Source of the DNA: Thermaceae bacterium
GTDB lineage: Bacteria; Deinococcota; Deinococci; Deinococcales; Marinithermaceae
DNA length: 8,224 bases
Direction of reading: 5' to 3'
Assembly (NCBI GenBank): GCA_015490435.1
Contig: WFXV01000085.1
Span: 1 to 8,224, forward strand
Shown here: positions 5,061 to 8,224 of the stretch, one piece after another
How the letters are laid out: every line of letters starts with the position of its first letter
How positions within the stretch are numbered: the first letter of the stretch is position 1
The notes under the pieces: model-generated
What the model saw: the letters and a program-made list of their open reading frames with translations, nothing else
What the model was told of the DNA's origin: nothing
The model's database searches: none
Program-made: the position numbers and the translations under genes

Positions 5061-6590
5061 GTGGAAGGCCTGCTCCTTTGGCACGCGCTCAGGAGCCTTT
5101 CCCCCCCGCCGCTTCCCACCCGGGGCTGGACCTTCCCCGACGAGAAGACCGCGGCGCTCGCGGTGCCCGGGGGGTTCATCGTCTTCGGCTACCGGCCGGG
5201 AAGCCCCTTCCTCGCCTTCGAACCCAAGGTCGAGGGCGGCGGCCCCCTCACCCCCTTCCAGCGCGTGCTCAAGGAGAAGGCGAGGGGCGAGCTCCTGGGC
5301 TACTTCCAACCGGGGCTCGACCGGATGGCGGTCTTCGCCTTCGCCGGCGAACGCGGGTTCGTGAGCACCCCGCCGGTACGGCTCGTCTTCGAGGCCACCG
5401 GCCGCAACGCGAACCTCATCCTGCTCGACGAAAGGGGCCGGATCCTCGCCCTCGACCGGGCGATTACCCGGGAGAAAAACCGCTACCGTGAGCTCCTCCC
5501 GGGGAGGCCCTACTTGCCCCCGCCTCCTTACGAAAAGCTCGATCCCAGGGGCCTTTCGCTCAGTGACCTCGCCCCCCTTCTGGGCCAGCCGCCCCGGGCG
5601 CTCGCGACGCGGGTGGACGGGCTCAGCCCCCTCTTCGCCGAGGCGCTCGCCCGCTCCGCCGTGCTGGACCCGGGCCGCCTCCTCGACGAAAAGGGCCTCG
5701 AGGCGCTTTATCAGGCCCTCTTGCGGGCGGTGGCAGAGCCCGAGTTCGCCGAAAGCCTCGCCGCCGAGCTCCGGCCGGCGCCCGAGGCCCACGAGGAAGC
5801 ACTCCGGAAGCCGCTCCTCGAAGCCCTCGAAAAGACCCGGCGCACCCTCCTCGCCCGGCTCGAGGACCACCGGAAAAACTTCGCCCGGGCCGAGCGGGCC
5901 CGGGAGAAAAGGCACCTGGGCGAGCTCCTGCTGGCCTACGCCCACCAGGTGCCCGCCGGGGCGAAGGAGGTCGAGCTCCTTGACTACGCCACCGGAAAAC
6001 CCGTGAAGATCGCCCTCGACCCCCAAAAGAGCGCGGTGGAGAACGCCCAGGCCTACTTCGAGGCGGCGAAAAGGGACGAGGCGGCGGCGAAGCGGGCCGA
6101 GGAGCTCCTCCGCCTGACCGAGGCCAACCTCGCGCGGGTCGAGGGGGAGCTCGAGGAGATAAAGCGGCTTCCCGCCCGCGAGCTCAGGAAGAGGCTCGCC
6201 CGCGCCCGCGAGGAGGGCCCCAAGATCGGGCTTCGCTACCGGGCGCCGGGGGGCTTTCCCGTCTGGGTGGGGCGGAACGCCCGCGAGAACGAGGCCCTCT
6301 TGCAGCTCGCCCGCTCCGAGGACCTCTGGTTTCACGCCCAGGGCGTGCCGGGAAGCCACGTCATCTTGAGGACCGGGGGCAAAGCCCCGCCGCTCGAGGC
6401 CCTCCTCTTCGCCGCCCGGCTCGCCGCCTACCACTCCCGCGCCCGGGGCGAGAAGAACGCCCCCGTGGACTACACCAAACGGAAGTACGTGCGGAAAGTA
6501 CGAAAGGCGCCGCCTGGCACGGTCACCTACAGCCAGGCGAAGACCCTCTTCGTCGACGCGTCCCTACCCGAAAACCTTGACGCGGTGTAA
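5061..6590 (+). CDS. rqcH: NFACT-family protein, RqcH/Rqc2 homologue (often annotated fibronectin-binding protein)
   Basis: 509 residues from GTG 5061, where MEGLLL matches the usual start of the family. RqcH binds stalled 50S-peptidyl-tRNA complexes and recruits tRNA-Ala to add C-terminal alanine tails, marking the peptide for degradation. Visible are an N-terminal NFACT-N region (about 1-180) with ATGRNANLILLDERGRIL (112-129), a middle part with predicted helix-hairpin and coiled-coil segments rich in Glu, Arg and Ala (about 250-380), and the NFACT-R domain: VGRNARENEALL (403-414), DLWFHAQGVPGSHVIL (421-436), and the closing VDYTKRKYVRKVRKAPPGTVTY (part of 469-490) with KTLFVD. It is somewhat shorter than the Bacillus protein (about 570) but has all blocks. 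Its TAA overlaps the -10 of panD. The old name reflects fibronectin binding seen in Gram-positive pathogens; a cytosolic ribosome role is far more likely here. The family call is very confident. Confidence 0.9.
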   Translation: MEGLLLWHALRSLSPPPLPTRGWTFPDEKTAALAVPGGFIVFGYRPGSPFLAFEPKVEGGGPLTPFQRVLKEKARGELLGYFQPGLDRMAVFAFAGERGFVSTPPVRLVFEATGRNANLILLDERGRILALDRAITREKNRYRELLPGRPYLPPPPYEKLDPRGLSLSDLAPLLGQPPRALATRVDGLSPLFAEALARSAVLDPGRLLDEKGLEALYQALLRAVAEPEFAESLAAELRPAPEAHEEALRKPLLEALEKTRRTLLARLEDHRKNFARAERAREKRHLGELLLAYAHQVPAGAKEVELLDYATGKPVKIALDPQKSAVENAQAYFEAAKRDEAAAKRAEELLRLTEANLARVEGELEEIKRLPARELRKRLARAREEGPKIGLRYRAPGGFPVWVGRNARENEALLQLARSEDLWFHAQGVPGSHVILRTGGKAPPLEALLFAARLAAYHSRARGEKNAPVDYTKRKYVRKVRKAPPGTVTYSQAKTLFVDASLPENLDAV

Positions 6591-6593
6591 AAT
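6588..6593 (+). promoter_or_regulatory. -10 element TAAAAT before panD
   Basis: TAAAAT (5 of 6) overlaps the TAA stop of the RqcH-like gene and lies 8 nt before the GTG at 6602. A leaderless or nearly leaderless transcript fits. GAGGG at 6595-6599 could serve as a very close SD on a read-through transcript, so both modes are possible. Confidence 0.5.
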
Positions 6594-6601
6594 CGAGGGC
6601 C

Positions 6602-6964
6602 GTGAAACGGATCCTGATGATTGGCAAGATCCACCGCGCGACCGTGACCCAGGCCGACCTCCAGTACGTCGGCTCGATCACCATCGACGAATCGCTCATG
6701 GAGGCGGCGGGGATCCTCCCCCACGAACGGGTCGAGGTCTACGACATCACCAACGGCCATCGCCTTGCGACCTACGCCCTGCCGGGTCCGCGGGGCTCGG
6801 GGGTCATCGGGATGAACGGGGCCGCCGCCCGACTGGTGCAGCCGGGGGACCTGGTGATCATCGTGGCCTACGGGCTCTTCGACGAGGACGAGGCCCGCAA
6901 CCACAAGCCGGCGGTGGTGCTGGTGGACGAGAAGAACCGGATTACCGAGGTGCGGCGCGGGTGA
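6602..6964 (+). CDS. panD: Aspartate 1-decarboxylase precursor PanD
   Basis: 120 residues, cytosolic. PanD converts L-aspartate to beta-alanine and CO2 for pantothenate and coenzyme A synthesis. The precursor cleaves itself between Gly24 and Ser25 (YVGS, 22-25), leaving a pyruvoyl group on Ser25 at the start of the alpha chain. Lys9 and His11 (GKIHRATVT), Arg54, Thr57, Tyr58 and Asn72 (in GMNGAAA) match the known active-site and processing residues of the E. coli enzyme at identical numbers, which also supports the GTG start at 6602. It ends slightly shorter than the E. coli protein (126), a normal variation. It is co-directional with the RqcH-like gene (11-nt gap) and coupled by GTGA overlap to the prenyltransferase. 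No other pantothenate genes are in the window. The identification is very confident. Confidence 0.96.
   Translation: MKRILMIGKIHRATVTQADLQYVGSITIDESLMEAAGILPHERVEVYDITNGHRLATYALPGPRGSGVIGMNGAAARLVQPGDLVIIVAYGLFDEDEARNHKPAVVLVDEKNRITEVRRG
6947..6952 (+). promoter_or_regulatory. Shine-Dalgarno site for the prenyltransferase gene
   Basis: GAGGTG, an exact anti-SD core match, lies 8 nt before GTG 6961 inside the end of panD. It supports the GTG start and coupled translation. Confidence 0.6.
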
Positions 6965-7812
6965 CCGGAAGGCTTAGGACCTACCTCGAGCTCATCCGCT
7001 TCGAGCACACCCTCTTCGCCCTCCCCTTCGCCTACGTGGGGATGCTGCTCGCGGCCCGGGGCTGGCCCGGGTGGGAGGTCTTCTTCTGGGTGACGGTGGC
7101 GATGGTCGGCGCCCGCACCGCCGCCATGGCGCTCAACCGCCTGATCGACTGGCCGATCGACGCCCTGAACCCGCGCACGAAAAACCGCCACCTCCCCCGG
7201 GGCCTGGTCCGCCCCCACGAGGTCCTCTTCCTGGCGGTGCTCGGCGTCCTCCTCCTCGCCCTCGCGGCCTTCAACTTGAACGCCCTCACCACGAGGCTCC
7301 TGCCGGTCGCGGTCTTCTTCCTCGCTTTCTACTCCTACACCAAGCGGTTCACCTGGACCTGCCACTACTGGCTGGGCCTGGTGATCGGGGCGGCGGCCGC
7401 CGGCGGCTGGATCGCGGTCACCGGCCGGTTCGAGCCCGCCACCTACCTGCTCTGGGCGGCGGTCGGGCTTTGGATCGCCGGCTTCGACATCCTCTACGCC
7501 ACCCAGGACTACGCCTTCGACCGCGCCCACGGCGTGCACTCGGCCCCGGCCCGCTTCGGGATCCCAAGGGCTTTGATCCTCGCCCGCCTCACCCATCTGG
7601 CCGCCTGGCTCTTCTTCCTCGCCACCGGAATCGCCGCCGGGCTCTCCCTTTGGTACTACCTCGGCGTGCTCTACGTCGGGGCAGTGCTCCTCTTCGAGCA
7701 CCGGCTCGTCCGGCCCGACGACCTCTCCAAGGTGGACCTCGCCTTCTTCCAGGCGAACGTGCTGATCAGCCTAGGGATGCTGGTCTTCGTCGCCCTCGAG
7801 GTACTGCTTTAG
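6961..7812 (+). CDS. UbiA-family prenyltransferase, probably MqnP of the futalosine menaquinone pathway
   Basis: 283 residues, integral membrane with about 8-9 hydrophobic helices. UbiA enzymes join a polyprenyl diphosphate to an aromatic acceptor. The two Asp-rich metal-diphosphate motifs are intact: NRLIDWPID (59-67) and DILYATQDYAFD (176-187). Around them, NPRTKNRHLPRG (70-81) and AHGVHSAPARFG (189-200) are the pattern of the 4-hydroxybenzoate octaprenyltransferase/MqnP branch rather than MenA or protohaem farnesyltransferase. Thermus makes menaquinone by the futalosine route and has no ubiquinone, so MqnP is the sensible assignment, made here by family and organism inference. The start is GTG 6961, overlapping the panD stop (GTGA) with a good SD. 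The 3' end overlaps the convergent otsB by 42 nt. Family certain; exact substrate likely but not proven. Confidence 0.88.
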   Translation: MTGRLRTYLELIRFEHTLFALPFAYVGMLLAARGWPGWEVFFWVTVAMVGARTAAMALNRLIDWPIDALNPRTKNRHLPRGLVRPHEVLFLAVLGVLLLALAAFNLNALTTRLLPVAVFFLAFYSYTKRFTWTCHYWLGLVIGAAAAGGWIAVTGRFEPATYLLWAAVGLWIAGFDILYATQDYAFDRAHGVHSAPARFGIPRALILARLTHLAAWLFFLATGIAAGLSLWYYLGVLYVGAVLLFEHRLVRPDDLSKVDLAFFQANVLISLGMLVFVALEVLL

Positions 7813-8224
7813 GTAGGCCACCACCTCGGGAACGCCGGCGAGCCGGTAGCGGGCCACGCTCGGCCCCGGCCCCACCTTGACCGTGATCCCCTCAGGAAGC
7901 GCGGCGAACATCGCCTCGTCGGTGGTGTCGTCGCCGATCGCGACCGGAATGCGGCCGGGATGGCGGGCGACGACCTCCCGGGCCACCGCCCCCTTGGTGG
8001 CGCCCCTCGGCTTGATCTCCACCACCTTCTTGCCCCAAAGCGCCTCGAGCTCGGGCGGAAGCCCCTCGAGGAATGACCGAAGCGCCCGCTCCACCGCCGC
8101 CTCGTCGGGCGCCCCGCGGTAGTGGAGGGCGAGGGCCGAGCCCTTGTCCTCGATCCAAAGCCCTGGGACCTCAGGGACCCGGTCCCGGAACCCGGCGAGC
8201 GCCTCGTGCGCCTCCTTTCCCACC
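7771..8224 (-). CDS. otsB: Trehalose-6-phosphate phosphatase OtsB, C-terminal part (runs off the window)
   Basis: 151 codons including the stop are visible; the frame is open to the window edge, and the GTG at 8221-8223 is an internal Val, not a start. OtsB hydrolyses trehalose 6-phosphate to trehalose, a compatible solute used against salt and heat stress. Visible are IEDKGSALALHYRG (24-37 of the fragment), the HAD motif III lysine region KPRGATKGAV (71-80), and motif IV GDDTTDE (97-103), which binds the catalytic magnesium. The N-terminal nucleophile motif (DYDGTL type) lies beyond 8224. OtsB is about 230-270 residues, so roughly the last 60 percent is here. An otsA partner would be expected upstream on this strand, outside the window. 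The tail overlaps the prenyltransferase gene. The identification is confident. Confidence 0.92.
   Translation of the reverse strand, partial: VGKEAHEALAGFRDRVPEVPGLWIEDKGSALALHYRGAPDEAAVERALRSFLEGLPPELEALWGKKVVEIKPRGATKGAVAREVVARHPGRIPVAIGDDTTDEAMFAALPEGITVKVGPGPSVARYRLAGVPEVVAYLKQYLEGDEDQHP

Noticed and set aside
4893..6434. A 513-codon open frame on the minus strand opposite the RqcH-like gene
   Set aside because: It is a compositional shadow of a GC-rich gene: the product is low in complexity (Gly, Glu, Leu, Arg) with no domain, while the plus-strand frame carries all NFACT motifs.
6577..6582. TTGACG as a -35 box for panD
   Set aside because: It is near consensus but only 5 nt from TAAAAT, too close for a functional -35/-10 pair; it also encodes part of the RqcH-like C-terminus.
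7761..7770. Perfect palindrome GCTGATCAGC next to the otsB stop
   Set aside because: It is short, lies within the prenyltransferase coding sequence, cannot form a loop without opening central pairs, and has no U-tract.
7797..7828. CGAGGT/ACCTCG inverted repeat spanning the prenyltransferase stop
   Set aside because: Six pairs with a 20-nt loop and no U-tract are expected by chance in DNA of this composition.
7071..7880. A 269-codon plus-strand open frame within the prenyltransferase region
   Set aside because: The product is almost only Arg, Pro, Gly and Leu, typical of a shifted reading of a GC-rich gene.

Overview
The window is GC-rich chromosomal DNA, densely packed on both strands, and most likely comes from a thermophilic member of the Thermaceae (Deinococcus-Thermus). 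The reasons are the gene set (Thermus-type minor prepilins, TrmI-type tRNA m1A58 methyltransferase, a short PII-like protein, a UbiA enzyme resembling the futalosine-pathway MqnP, and OtsB), the proteins rich in Ala, Leu, Arg and Glu, and several genes whose start codon lies only 6-8 nt after a -10-like hexamer, as in leaderless transcripts. I cannot fix the genus from sequence alone; a marine relative such as Oceanithermus or Marinithermus is only a guess.

Layout. Positions 1-1871 (+) hold the 3' end of an unidentified gene and three minor prepilins of GspH/FimT, PilV/GspI and PilW type, translationally coupled by ATGA overlaps and one very long overlap. Positions 1884-2168 (+) encode a short PII-like protein of the cyclic-di-AMP receptor family. 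Positions 2177-3990 (+) hold a secreted DsbA-like thiol oxidoreductase coupled by ATGA to a TrmI-like tRNA methyltransferase. The methyltransferase frame runs on antisense into the end of a convergent MFS transporter (3838-5031, -). The MFS gene and a divergent NFACT/RqcH-type gene (5061-6590, +) share a start-to-start gap of only 29 bp. PanD (6602-6964, +) and a UbiA-family prenyltransferase (6961-7812, +) follow, coupled by GTGA. The window ends in the C-terminal part of trehalose-6-phosphate phosphatase (-), which overlaps the prenyltransferase tail to tail.

How the genes work together. The left block builds or primes type IV pili, probably with a role in DNA uptake by analogy with Thermus. 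The rest is mostly housekeeping: envelope disulfide chemistry, tRNA modification, rescue of stalled ribosomes, beta-alanine for coenzyme A, quinone synthesis and trehalose synthesis. I see no mobile element, CRISPR array, tRNA or rRNA, and no stretch of 300 bases without a gene. I found no convincing new multi-gene system. The points most worth checking are the compact start architecture, several hairpins at gene junctions or inside genes, two genes with run-on tails overlapping a neighbour, and the reduced PII-like protein.
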